Counted from the stretch's first letter, positions 24,312-32,275 are shown. The stretch: 32,767 nt of DNA from Thiotrichales bacterium 35-46-9 (GCA_002281095.1 NCFI01000010.1:1-32767), one strand, 5' to 3'. Numbers and translations: made by a program. Notes: generated by a model not told the origin, from the sequence alone.

Positions 24312-24947
24312 TTACTCAATGCCTAGCATTTTATGCGTCTGCAGGCTGAGCTTCCATTGTGGATGTGCTTTGCAGTAATCGATGCAAGCTTGCGTATAGT
24401 TGGTGGCGAGCCCATCAATGGGTTGAAGATAGAAATGACGAAAATGGAGATGGACAAAGTCTGCTGGATCGACAGGGTGCATGGGTTGTGGCCATACCAG
24501 TTTCAGCTCGTCGCCTGAAGTAATGAGCAGACTGGTATTTGCCTTGGGGCTGACACATAACCAGTCTGGTTGCGCTTGCAAGGCGACAGTTCCGTTCGTT
24601 TCCATGGCAATGACAATGTTTAGCGCGTGCAGAGCATCTGCCAGCGGCTGATCGAACTGCAGGGCTGGCTCACCCCCAGTTAATACACAAAAGACTGCTG
24701 TAGCGCTATCCTTGGGCCAAAGAGATAAGATGGTTTGTGCTAAAGCCTCAGCTGTGTATTTGCCGCCTAGGTTGCCATCCGTGCCGACAAAGTCGGTATC
24801 GCAAAACTGACAAGTGGCTGCTGCTCTACCTGACTCTAGCCCATTCCATAAATTACAGCCGGTAAAGCGACAAAAAATGGCAGGGCGTCCTGCATGCTGA
24901 CCTTCGCCCTGGAGTGTGTAAAAAATTTCTTTGACGGTATAGGCCAT
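24312..24947 (-). CDS. queE: 7-carboxy-7-deazaguanine synthase (radical SAM)
   Basis: About 211 residues. Makes the 7-deazaguanine core of queuosine and preQ0 from carboxytetrahydropterin. The N-terminus VKEIFYTLQGEGQHAGRPAI leads into the cluster motif C-x14-C-x2-C (CNLWNG...TCQFCDTDF), the expanded variant known from Burkholderia QueE rather than the classic CX3CX2C. Then LTGGEPALQ and METNGT follow. The ATG at 24947 matches the family start; a GTG at 24962 is possible. No queC/queD lies nearby. It is convergent with ychF and downstream of the sox cluster terminator. Confidence 0.95.
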   Translation of the reverse strand: MAYTVKEIFYTLQGEGQHAGRPAIFCRFTGCNLWNGLESGRAAATCQFCDTDFVGTDGNLGGKYTAEALAQTILSLWPKDSATAVFCVLTGGEPALQFDQPLADALHALNIVIAMETNGTVALQAQPDWLCVSPKANTSLLITSGDELKLVWPQPMHPVDPADFVHLHFRHFYLQPIDGLATNYTQACIDYCKAHPQWKLSLQTHKMLGIE

Positions 24948-25010
24948 GTTGATGCAATTCACTCAATCGAAAATCAATCGCTTATTTTACTGTTATTAGC
25001 GCTTAAGCAG

Positions 25011-25041
25011 CAAATAAAAAACCGATCCAAAGGATCGGTTT
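25011..25041 (-). terminator. Terminator of the sox operon
   Basis: On the minus strand AAACCGATCC-TTT-GGATCGGTTT is a perfect 10-bp stem with a three-base loop, followed by a T-rich run (TTTATTTG). It lies 29 bases after the soxA stop. Confidence 0.92.
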
Positions 25042-25069
25042 AATCACTGAATTGATTATTGGTCTTCGA

Positions 25070-25954
25070 TTACTTACGGTAAGCTGGACCATTCAGAGTC
25101 AATCCATTGCTCATGTAAGATTCATAAAGCTCTAGCGCTTTAAACTCTTTACCATTTGCAGGGAATGGGAAGCCACGAACTGATTCAATACAGCCAACGT
25201 AACGTTGTTGTAGAGTAACGATGTTACCAGCACTCGCACGGTACACTGGGAAGTGAGTAACGTGACCTAGCATGGGTGATAGGATTTCAGAGCGAATTTT
25301 ACGCCCAGCACTGCTGACGTGACAATTAGCACATGACTGATTCAACTGACCACGACGGGTATGGAACACCATTTCACCTAATTTGTAAGCTTCCAACGCA
25401 CCAGGAGAATCAATTTTGACGCTGATTTTTTGACCGCGAGACTCATCTGCTAGGTAAGTGAGCAAATCGCTTAGTTCTTTATCTCTGCCTGCATACGCAT
25501 AAGGTTTTTCACCATTTGCTGTGCGACATTCATTGATTGCTTGCTCAAGGTTAATCACTTCACCACGTGCGTCATCAAAGTAAGGATACATAGCCTTCAC
25601 TTTTTTGAGGTCGCCATTTAGGCCAGCGCAGGTGTTGTAAGTTTTTCCGTTGGCAAACGGTTTGTTCCAAAGTTTCTTGCCTTCGTCAATATGTTCAACG
25701 TAAGGTGGGAACTCTTCGACGCTTTTGAACTGCTGGTAAGCATCATCACTGAAGATCAGTGCGCCATGACCAAAGTCATCCAGCGTAATGGGTTTACCAT
25801 CAATTTTATTACTGCCGTGCATATCCATCATGTACTTGATCATCGCTTGACGATCAGCTTCTGGATTAACGGTTTTTGCATCATTTGCAGTTGCAGTCAT
25901 ACTGCCTGTTGCAAGTGATAAGAATAGGGTTGTTGTGAGCAGTTTATTATTCAT
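25070..25954 (-). CDS. soxA: Sulfur-oxidation c-type cytochrome SoxA (monohaem type)
   Basis: A 294-residue periplasmic cytochrome with a signal peptide (cleavage near TATA-N24). With SoxX it oxidatively couples thiosulfate to the SoxY cysteine. One haem site is present (C208-A-N-C211-H212). The first haem site of dihaem SoxA is missing; in its place C109 and C143 probably form a disulfide, as in monohaem SoxA. C255 (RYVGCIESVRG) should be the modified haem-ligating active-site cysteine. A GGGGAAA ribosome binding site precedes the ATG. It is the last gene of soxXYZA; a perfect hairpin separates it from soxZ. Confidence 0.95.
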   Translation of the reverse strand: MNNKLLTTTLFLSLATGSMTATANDAKTVNPEADRQAMIKYMMDMHGSNKIDGKPITLDDFGHGALIFSDDAYQQFKSVEEFPPYVEHIDEGKKLWNKPFANGKTYNTCAGLNGDLKKVKAMYPYFDDARGEVINLEQAINECRTANGEKPYAYAGRDKELSDLLTYLADESRGQKISVKIDSPGALEAYKLGEMVFHTRRGQLNQSCANCHVSSAGRKIRSEILSPMLGHVTHFPVYRASAGNIVTLQQRYVGCIESVRGFPFPANGKEFKALELYESYMSNGLTLNGPAYRK

Positions 25955-26001
25955 TTTTTGATTTCCCCTATGGTGGGTCTAGCTTCTGATAGAAGGGGGT
26001 A

Positions 26002-26029
26002 GAACAGGCGAACTCACGCTCGCCTGTTC
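26002..26029 (-). promoter_or_regulatory. Intra-operon hairpin between soxZ and soxA
   Basis: A perfect 10-bp stem GAACAGGCGA / TCGCCTGTTC with an eight-base loop, starting 12 bases after the soxZ stop. It is not followed by a T-run on the minus strand, so it more likely stabilises the soxXYZ mRNA or marks a processing site than terminates fully. Confidence 0.6.
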
Positions 26030-26041
26030 AAGCTTAATGGC

Positions 26042-26356
26042 TTAAGCTAGGTCTACGGTTTGAGTACCCGCATCACCTTTGTTAGAAGTACAAGAAACTT
26101 CTACTTTGTCACCAGCTTTACCAGTTACACGGAAAGCCAAGAATGGGTTTTGAGAAACCGCACCTGACCATTCTGCAACCATTGCTGGAGCGCCATTTAC
26201 TTTAGCTGTTACTTCGTTGATGAAGTCAGCTGGGTAAACTTCGCCAGTTGCTTTGTTTTTACGCGTACCAGTTTCCATTGGGTGCTTGAATAGCGCTTTG
26301 ATCTCAAAAGCGTCACCCTTGTTTTCTGCTTTTAGGCGGAAAGAAATGTCAGCCAT
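26042..26356 (-). CDS. soxZ: Thiosulfate oxidation carrier subunit SoxZ
   Basis: A 104-residue protein without a signal peptide; SoxZ is exported by riding with Tat-targeted SoxY. The family pattern is clear: KGDAFEIKALFKHPMETGTR, GEVYPADFINEVTAKVNG, SGAVSQNPFLAFRVTGKAGD and KVEVSCTSNKGD. SoxYZ carries the sulfur substrate between Sox enzymes on the SoxY C-terminus. AAGGA ribosome binding site. It follows soxY by 62 bases. Confidence 0.97.
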   Translation of the reverse strand: MADISFRLKAENKGDAFEIKALFKHPMETGTRKNKATGEVYPADFINEVTAKVNGAPAMVAEWSGAVSQNPFLAFRVTGKAGDKVEVSCTSNKGDAGTQTVDLA

Positions 26357-26418
26357 GATGTAAATCCTTAAATTTGTTTGTACGATGATTAAGTTAAGTC
26401 AGTGTGCTGTGCGCGAAA

Positions 26419-26886
26419 TTAACCGCCACAACCACCGATAGTTACTTTAACTTCTGACTTAGCTTTGTACAGCTTGCCACCAGCTTTCACAACAGCAACG
26501 ACGTCTTGAGTTTCACCCATTTTCAGACGAACTGAAGTAAAACCAACGCCAGCACCAGAGAATTTAGCAGTACATGCTAAAGGAACTGGATTTTTCACCG
26601 CGAAAACAGCAATTGATTCAACACCTTTCATCGCTGAAGCGTCAACTTCAACTGGTACAACAGCACCGTTTTCTGCAATTGATGGCGCTTTCAATTTAAC
26701 GTCTGCAGAGTCAGCAGCGTTAGTAGCACCGAAAACAGCGGTCATGCCATCATCAACAGTTTTAGTAGCGAATGCTTTTTCATTCCAAGCAGCTAAAACA
26801 GTGTTAGGCGCTAGAATACCAGCGTTAACAGCAACTGCAGTTGCGCCAGTAGCTAGACCAGCTTTTAGGAAAGTTCTGCGTTTCAT
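26419..26886 (-). CDS. soxY: Thiosulfate oxidation carrier protein SoxY
   Basis: 155 residues. A twin-arginine signal (MKRRTFLKAGLATGATAVAV) for folded export, then the SoxY Ig-like domain, ending in the swinging arm IGGCGG whose C153 carries sulfane and thiosulfate intermediates. Forms a heterodimer with SoxZ. An AAGGAGA ribosome binding site is present. Second gene of soxXYZA. Confidence 0.97.
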   Translation of the reverse strand: MKRRTFLKAGLATGATAVAVNAGILAPNTVLAAWNEKAFATKTVDDGMTAVFGATNAADSADVKLKAPSIAENGAVVPVEVDASAMKGVESIAVFAVKNPVPLACTAKFSGAGVGFTSVRLKMGETQDVVAVVKAGGKLYKAKSEVKVTIGGCGG

Positions 26887-26921
26887 GCTTAGGTTTCTCC
26901 TTAGCGAGAGTGGTTATAAAA

Positions 26922-27302
26922 TTAAAGGGTGTACATAAAATCAACAATTTTGTTGATTTCATCGTCAGTTAACACTTTGTGCTTACCGAAAGGCAACATT
27001 TGAGATTCTGGCATCAATTCAACACCTGGCTTACCCCAAATTTTGTCAAACAGCTTTTGACGGTCAGGATAACGGGCTTGCATGGCCATCAAGGGAGGGC
27101 CAATTTCGCCTGGTTCCTCGCCACCAGCAATCATATGACAAGCGATGCAGTTACCTTTAGAGTTGCTGAAAGCAAGCTTTTTGCCTTCTTCAACTGTTGA
27201 TAGCTTCTTCTCTTCTGCTGCAGTTGCAACACTTGCGGTTGCCATAATGGTTGTGACCAATAGGGCTTGAGCAAGTTTGCTTACCCACTGAGATTTCACC
27301 AT
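26922..27302 (-). CDS. soxX: Sulfur-oxidation c-type cytochrome SoxX
   Basis: 126 residues with a signal peptide (cleavage near TATA/AEE, residue ~29). One haem motif C52-I-A-C55-H56 and a probable axial methionine M102 in SQMLPFG, both standard for SoxX. The ATG at 27302 is preceded by a perfect AGGAGG. SoxX pairs with SoxA and takes the electrons from sulfur conjugation. First gene of the operon; a candidate promoter lies 75-110 bases upstream. Confidence 0.96.
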   Translation of the reverse strand: MVKSQWVSKLAQALLVTTIMATASVATAAEEKKLSTVEEGKKLAFSNSKGNCIACHMIAGGEEPGEIGPPLMAMQARYPDRQKLFDKIWGKPGVELMPESQMLPFGKHKVLTDDEINKIVDFMYTL

Positions 27303-27383
27303 GTTTTCCTCCTGTTCGGGTTTTTGCGGGCCAGATACCAAAAGTAGGTTTATTGTGAGCGTTAGCATCTGGTGCTTGGCAAT

Positions 27384-27411
27384 AGATTACCAACAGTGAG
27401 AAAAAACGCAA
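27384..27411 (-). promoter_or_regulatory. Candidate soxXYZA promoter
   Basis: On the minus strand TTGCGT (27411-27406), 16 bases, TAATCT (27389-27384), giving a start near 27377 and a 75-base leader to soxX. It overlaps a T-rich hairpin (27396-27421: GTGAAAAAAC-TTGC-GTTTTTTC-T-CAC) that may end bepA transcription or bind a regulator. No sox regulator gene is nearby. Confidence 0.4.
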
Positions 27412-27481
27412 GTTTTTTCACTCGATTGTTGATTGGGATGTTTAATGAGTACATAAAAAAAAATAATATTTGACGAAACTG

Positions 27482-28870
27482 CTACAGATTTTCACGCGCT
27501 TTTTGCTGTGTTTCTAACCAGGTTTTTAGCAGCAAAATATCGTTTTTTAATGCAAGTGAATGATTGTTTGTTAAGGATTTTTCGGCTCGATCTATTTGTA
27601 TTTGGCCCAGCTTAAGTGATCCAATACCGGCATAGGCTTTTGCCATAGCGTAGGCTTCTTGCGCACTGTCGTTGCGTTGATTCCAAGCTTGAGCAATTCG
27701 TTTCCAAAACTCCCAGCTTTCATTAAATCTTGCGGCGCTTGGTGTGAGCAGGTCAATCACGCTGGATGCTTGCTGTTGTTCGAGTAGCAGATCGGCATAA
27801 TGTAGTAGGAGCGCGCTGTTGTTTGGGTGCAATTCAATCAGTGATTTCCAGGCTGAGTGGTTTATGTTTTTGCTGGCTTGCAATTGAATGATGTCTGACC
27901 ATAGGTGCTTGGGCAGGGCGTGACATGGAGGGGAGAGGCTTTGTGTTTTATGGGTTTGCAGCAATTTGAGGTGGCTTTGATAACAAGCCAGTTCGCTAGA
28001 GAGTTTGTCATTGCTTTCTGTTTTGCCTGTCAGGTTTTGTATGCGAAGCTTGGCTAAGGCAAGCGTGTTGTCTTGTTGTCGTGCTTGGTAGCTTAGGGTT
28101 CGTGCACGTGCGCGACTATCGTTTAAGCGCTTAGTGCTGACAGGGTGTGTGAGTAGCATTTCGGGTATTTTACTGTCGTTACGATAGCGATTGGATAGTG
28201 TGTCGAAGAAGTCGGCCATGGCATTGGGGTTGTAACCAGCAGCAGCAAGAACATCAATGCCAGTTCTATCTGCTTCCCATTCGTGATCGCGCGAAAAGGC
28301 GAGTTGTTGCTGAGCATTAAGTGCCATGCCGCCCATCATAATGCCCATACCTGCCTGTGGGTTTTGACTACCGACAATTAAGGCGCCAACAATACTGCCC
28401 AAGGTGGTGAGCATGCCTTTTTTGCCTTGATCAAACATGCGTGAAATGTGTTCTTGTTGTACGTGTTGTATCTCATGCGCCATGACGGCAGCGATTTCAT
28501 CTTCTGTTTTGGCGGCTAAAATTAATCCTGTGTGTAAAGCGATAATGCCGCCGGGACCAGCAAAGGCATTGATGTTATTGTCGTTAATCAGGTAAAACTG
28601 ATAGTGGCGATTGGTGCGTACATGGCGTAGCAGGCGTTGGCCAATGGTACGTACATAATCATTGAGTTCGGGATCGGTGACCAAGTCTGCTTGGCTGTAG
28701 ATCATTTCTAAGAATGCGAGCGATAGAGTGTCTTCAGCTTGACTGCTGAAAGTGGCACGGTTAGGGCTACCCAACTCGGGTAGGTTAAGTTTTGGTTCTT
28801 CTGCAAGCAGGCTTAAACTACTTAGGACAAGCAAGCAGAAGCTGAGCGCTTGTCCTAGCAAGGTGTGCAA
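27482..28870 (-). CDS. bepA: BepA-like periplasmic M48 metalloprotease/chaperone
   Basis: About 462 residues (E. coli BepA 487). A signal peptide (LGQALSFCLLVLSSLSLLA) leads to the M48 protease domain with zinc motif H132-E-I-Q-H136 in AVMAHEIQHVQQEH, the third ligand E199 near DHEWEADRTG and a capping H242 in LLTHPVSTKRL, which aligns with regulatory H246 of E. coli BepA. The C-terminal ~170 residues are helical and fit the TPR domain. BepA assists or degrades LptD and BAM substrates. The start is taken as TTG 28870, which places the signal peptide at the N-terminus, one base after the stop of the upstream gene; a start further upstream would overlap that gene. Confidence 0.87.
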   Translation of the reverse strand: MHTLLGQALSFCLLVLSSLSLLAEEPKLNLPELGSPNRATFSSQAEDTLSLAFLEMIYSQADLVTDPELNDYVRTIGQRLLRHVRTNRHYQFYLINDNNINAFAGPGGIIALHTGLILAAKTEDEIAAVMAHEIQHVQQEHISRMFDQGKKGMLTTLGSIVGALIVGSQNPQAGMGIMMGGMALNAQQQLAFSRDHEWEADRTGIDVLAAAGYNPNAMADFFDTLSNRYRNDSKIPEMLLTHPVSTKRLNDSRARARTLSYQARQQDNTLALAKLRIQNLTGKTESNDKLSSELACYQSHLKLLQTHKTQSLSPPCHALPKHLWSDIIQLQASKNINHSAWKSLIELHPNNSALLLHYADLLLEQQQASSVIDLLTPSAARFNESWEFWKRIAQAWNQRNDSAQEAYAMAKAYAGIGSLKLGQIQIDRAEKSLTNNHSLALKNDILLLKTWLETQQKARENL

Positions 28871-28871
28871 G

Positions 28872-29459
28872 TTATGCGCCCCAGTTTTCCATGATGCGTA
28901 CCACACGTTTAACACCGTCAACATCACGGGTAACGGCTACGGCGATACGCTGTTCTTCAGTAGTCATTAATCCCATTAGGTAAACGCTACCGTTTTCTAC
29001 CACAATAGTCAGATGTTTCGATTTAAAGTCGCGCGTAGTGGCTAGTTTTGTACGTACTTTGCTGGATAAGTAACTGTCTTCGGTAATTTGTGTCAGTGTC
29101 AACTCACTACCGACAGTTAATTCATTAATGACATTTTTAATGCCGGGAGCGGATTGGGCTGCTTGATGTGCTAAGGCACGAATGTTATCAAATGGAACTT
29201 GACCCACCAATAGCACCACTCCGTTATACACGGTAAAACGGATGCGGTTTGGGCTGGCATTCAGTTTTTGTTGAGCAAGAAGTTCGTTAATGCGCTGTGC
29301 TGCAGCATCATCCTGAGCGACTTGTGCCTGTGAGCGACGGTCTTCACTGATGGCCATAGCACCGGCACCGACACCAGCACCAATAACAACGGGAGCAGCA
29401 ACACAGCCAGAAAGCAAGGTGATAGCAGTAAGGCTAATGAGTAGGGGTTTTAATAGCAT
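28872..29459 (-). CDS. dolP: DolP-like outer-membrane lipoprotein with two BON domains
   Basis: 195 residues. Lipobox L-S-G-C19, then a glycine/alanine linker (VIGAGVGAGAMAISEDRRSQ) and two BON domains: RIRFTVYNGVVLLVGQVP...VKNVINEL-type and SKHLTIVVENGSVYLMGLMT ending DVDGVKRVVRI. Matches E. coli DolP/YraP (191), which binds anionic lipid at division sites and supports BAM function. The lpoA-yraN-x-dolP order of E. coli is kept here, minus diaA. It is immediately followed by bepA, another OM-biogenesis gene. Confidence 0.92.
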   Translation of the reverse strand: MLLKPLLISLTAITLLSGCVAAPVVIGAGVGAGAMAISEDRRSQAQVAQDDAAAQRINELLAQQKLNASPNRIRFTVYNGVVLLVGQVPFDNIRALAHQAAQSAPGIKNVINELTVGSELTLTQITEDSYLSSKVRTKLATTRDFKSKHLTIVVENGSVYLMGLMTTEEQRIAVAVTRDVDGVKRVVRIMENWGA

Positions 29460-29471
29460 CAGTTAGGTCTC

Positions 29472-29843
29472 CTAGTAAGCTGACGAGGCATCAAAGGCCG
29501 AACAAATCCATTGTGGCGATTGATGGTTGGTGTCAAATAATACTACATCAAAGCGTAAGTTGCAGTGTTGATACTGCGGATGAGTGAGTAAAAAGTAACG
29601 GCTACATTGAATAATTCGTTGCTGTTTAAGCGGTGTAATACTTTCTGCGGCAGAGGCATAACGGGTTCGACTTCGACTGCGCACTTCGACAAAGACGAGT
29701 GTTTGGTCGGCTGTTAAGCAAATTAAGTCAATTTCACCTTGTTTGCAACGAAAGTTACGCTGAATGCAAGTGAGGCCTTGCTGCACTAGGTAGGTGGCGG
29801 CTAGGGACTCACTGGTTTGACCTTTGGTAAGCGTGCTGGTCAT
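29472..29843 (-). CDS. yraN: YraN-family (UPF0102) endonuclease-fold protein
   Basis: 123 residues. Contains the PD-(D/E)xK-like core KQGEIDLICLTADQTLVFVE then VRSRS, and PLKQQRIIQCSRYFLLTHPQ, the standard UPF0102 pattern. Biochemical role is not established. Its start overlaps the lpoA stop by ATGA (29840-29843), so translation is coupled, the same arrangement as in E. coli. Confidence 0.94.
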   Translation of the reverse strand: MTSTLTKGQTSESLAATYLVQQGLTCIQRNFRCKQGEIDLICLTADQTLVFVEVRSRSRTRYASAAESITPLKQQRIIQCSRYFLLTHPQYQHCNLRFDVVLFDTNHQSPQWICSAFDASSAY

Positions 29844-31135
29844 GGCTGCTTGCGATTGATTAATCGGCCATCTTGAATTTGCATCCAGATGAGTTGACGA
29901 TGTAATTGATTATTTTGGTTCGTCAGCTTGCCAGTTTGCGTGTTGGCTGAATGGGCTAAAGGATTGGCCAGTAATTGATAACTATCCCAGCCGAGAGCTT
30001 CAAATAGGCTGGTTGGTGCTGGTGTATTAATGAGATAAGGTGGCGTCAGTACTGAGACGCCATTGAGTTCAGGCTCATTGAATGGGTCAGTGCTTTTACT
30101 GGGTAGTAGTCGACTGGTGGCATAGACAGGCCAGTTAATACGGTAGTAACTTAAACTGGGCATGATCGAACGGAGTTGTTTGGCGTTGCCTAAAAAAATG
30201 AGTGCTTGTACATCTTGACGCGCTTGGGGTGGGCTGTCAGAGAAATCGCCTCTGACTAAGTTGGTAAGGCGTTTAATCCGATCTTGACTGGATTGAATGC
30301 CACCTTCGCGGATAAGCCAATCTCGTAAGTCGGGATTCTGTTTTTCTACGGTTACACTGGTTAGATTAAAGGACAGCGCTTTGGCTTTTTGGTTGAGATA
30401 GGCAAGTAAACGCTGATCTCCAGCATCATTGCTGGCTACCACCAGCAGTTGGCCTAGTTGTGGTTGGAATTGCGTGAGCAGTTGATCGATTTCATCTTCA
30501 AGGGGAAGCCCAATTTGTAATGAGGAGGTTGGGGTGTCGAGTCGGTTGAGAAAAATATGGCGTTCACTTGTCAGCGATTGAATGCTTTGAATATCGCTTT
30601 TGGTTAAGGGCCCAATGATCCAGTCTGCTGAGTAGGCATTGGCTTTTTGCATCAAGGCTTCACCACTCAGCGCATCGTGAAGCAATACGAGTTGTAAATG
30701 AGGGTTGTGCGGCTGGTGTTGATGCGCAGCACGAATGCCTTTTTCAATATCTCGATTGACTTCAGCTAGGCTGGGGCGATCGGGAAGGAGAACAACCACT
30801 TTTCTTAAGTTTTTTTGCGCTTGTTTGATGCTTTCTTCATTCACTGCTGGGCTAGCTGATGCCAGTGGTGCTGTGGTTTCATCTGTTGTTATGAGTGTCT
30901 TGGTGTTTTCTGGGACAAGGATGTCAACCACTTTATTGTTTGGCACAGGTTGATTTTCTGTTGCGACGATGGGTTTAGTGGGTGCTGGCACAGCAGTTTT
31001 AACTGGTTCATTCTGCGTGGGTTGAACGACTGGGGCGGGTGCTTTGGTTTGGTTACTGCTGCCACAGCCTGTTAACGTTAGAGAGAGCGGAATCAAAATA
31101 GCCAAAAGGTGTGTGTAAGAGAAGCGGTTATTCAT
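29840..31135 (-). CDS. lpoA: LpoA-type penicillin-binding protein activator (short form)
   Basis: 431 residues. Lipobox T-G-C24, a proline/threonine-rich linker to about residue 70, then a periplasmic-binding-protein-like domain (KVVVLLPDRPSLAEVNRDIE; SADWIIGPLTKSDIQSI; ALIFLGNAKQLRSIMPSLSY). That is the C-terminal domain of E. coli LpoA, the outer-membrane activator of PBP1A. The ~250-residue N-terminal TPR domain of E. coli LpoA (678) is absent. Whether this short form activates a PBP is inferred from family and synteny with rsmI and yraN. It is divergent from rsmI with only 37 bases between the starts. Confidence 0.88.
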   Translation of the reverse strand: MNNRFSYTHLLAILIPLSLTLTGCGSSNQTKAPAPVVQPTQNEPVKTAVPAPTKPIVATENQPVPNNKVVDILVPENTKTLITTDETTAPLASASPAVNEESIKQAQKNLRKVVVLLPDRPSLAEVNRDIEKGIRAAHQHQPHNPHLQLVLLHDALSGEALMQKANAYSADWIIGPLTKSDIQSIQSLTSERHIFLNRLDTPTSSLQIGLPLEDEIDQLLTQFQPQLGQLLVVASNDAGDQRLLAYLNQKAKALSFNLTSVTVEKQNPDLRDWLIREGGIQSSQDRIKRLTNLVRGDFSDSPPQARQDVQALIFLGNAKQLRSIMPSLSYYRINWPVYATSRLLPSKSTDPFNEPELNGVSVLTPPYLINTPAPTSLFEALGWDSYQLLANPLAHSANTQTGKLTNQNNQLHRQLIWMQIQDGRLINRKQP

Positions 31136-31172
31136 AATATACTAGCGTCTTAAAAATAAGGGTGAATGAAAC

Positions 31173-32069
31173 GTGCAACAAACAACATGGGTTTTGCCCG
31201 GACAATTATATATGGTGGCAACGCCAATTGGTAATTTAGCTGATATGGGAGCGCGTGCACAGGCAATATTATCGCAGGTCGATATGGTTGCGGCTGAGGA
31301 TACACGTCATACAGGGCAGTTGTTGAGTGCGTTGGGTATTCGTAAGCCCATGATGAGTGTGCATGATCATAATGAGCGTGCGCGCTCGCAGGAAGTGGTC
31401 AAGCGCTTGCAAGCAGGGGAATCGGTGGCTTATGTTAGTGATGCGGGTACACCCGCTATTTCCGATCCGGGCGCTTTGTTGGTGCAAGCGGTTGCGGATG
31501 CGGGTATTAACGTGGTTTCTGTTCCTGGTGCCAGCGCCGTGCTCACCGCCATTGCTGCTTCGGGGTTAGATGTGCGTGCGGGATTTTGTTTTTTGGGATT
31601 TTTACCGACAACGCAAAAGGCGAAGCTAGCATGGCAAAGTGAATTAGCGCAAAGCCATCGGGTGAGTGTTTTTTTTGAGGCGCCACATCGTATTATGGAT
31701 ACACTCGCTTGGTTGGCCGAGGTTTTTCCGCAACGTCAGTTGGTATTGGCGAAGGAGTTGACCAAGTTGCATGAGCGTTTTGTCCGCGGCACTTCAGAGG
31801 AGGTGTTGACTGCATTACAGGAGAATCCTGATTGGCAACGTGGTGAGTTTGTGTTGTTGTTGGATGTCGCGGCAGTGGTTGAAAGCGATGAACCCGTTGT
31901 GTCTTTGCGTTTGACTGAGTTGCTGTATCCGTTATTAGCTGAATTGCCCTTGTCGCAAGCGGTGAAGTTGGTCTGTAGTATGACGGGTCTGAAAAAGAAG
32001 CAGGTTTACGACTTAGCGCTGCAATGGCAGGCGGATACCTCTAAAAACCCCACTTCGTGGAATTTTTAG
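31173..32069 (+). CDS. rsmI: 16S rRNA 2'-O-ribose C1402 methyltransferase RsmI
   Basis: 298 residues, SAM-dependent tetrapyrrole-methylase fold. Seen are LYMVATPIGNLADMGARA, VAAEDTRHTGQLL, AYVSDAGTPAISDPGALL and VPGASAVLTAIAASGL, and the family pattern FFEAPHRIMDTL and LAKELTKLHERFVRG. Methylates C1402 in the ribosomal P-site decoding centre. The start is GTG 31173 with AAGGG about 10 bases upstream. Divergent from lpoA and followed by rnpB, the conserved proteobacterial order. Confidence 0.97.
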   Translation: MQQTTWVLPGQLYMVATPIGNLADMGARAQAILSQVDMVAAEDTRHTGQLLSALGIRKPMMSVHDHNERARSQEVVKRLQAGESVAYVSDAGTPAISDPGALLVQAVADAGINVVSVPGASAVLTAIAASGLDVRAGFCFLGFLPTTQKAKLAWQSELAQSHRVSVFFEAPHRIMDTLAWLAEVFPQRQLVLAKELTKLHERFVRGTSEEVLTALQENPDWQRGEFVLLLDVAAVVESDEPVVSLRLTELLYPLLAELPLSQAVKLVCSMTGLKKKQVYDLALQWQADTSKNPTSWNF

Positions 32070-32071
32070 AG
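32039..32071 (+). terminator. Terminator-like hairpin over the rsmI stop codon
   Basis: CTCTAAAAA (32039-32047) pairs with TTTTTAGAG (32063-32071), with an inner CCAC-TTC-GTGG stem separated by a two-by-two mismatch. The stop TAG (32067-32069) lies in the right arm. The T-run is inside the arm, so termination is plausible but not certain. Confidence 0.55.
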
Positions 32072-32178
32072 TCTCCACGTTTATTTTATTTCTGGTGGAA
32101 GGGATTAAATTAAAGGGCTATATGTATTTTTCGTGTAACCCTTCTCCCAGCACCCCTTCCCGTTAGGGTTTTTAGATG
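32061..32178 (+). repeat. Dispersed ~115-bp structured repeat, copy B
   Basis: Same ordered blocks as 16553-16667 (minus): TTTTTAGAGTCTCC, GTTTATTTTATTT, CTGGTGGAAGGG (32092-32103), ~30 variable bases, TGTAACCCTTCTCCCAG, CACCCCTTCCC and GGGTTTTTAGATG. The arms pair with one mismatch and one G-U where copy A has G-C. It begins in the rsmI stop region and fills the gap before the rnpB promoter. No ORF is seen there. Confidence 0.6.
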
Positions 32179-32240
32179 TCATCAAGCATCTAACGTCGTT
32201 TGATGGTGTTGTGAGTGTGACTGTTTTGGCATTTTCTTTC

Positions 32241-32269
32241 GTGACTTTGGTGCAGCGACCTGCTAGACT
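32241..32269 (+). promoter_or_regulatory. Candidate rnpB promoter
   Basis: GTGACT (32241-32246, four of six to TTGACA), 17 bases, then TAGACT (32264-32269), placing the start at the mature RNase P RNA 5' end near 32276. Confidence 0.6.
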
Positions 32270-32275
32270 GCCTGC

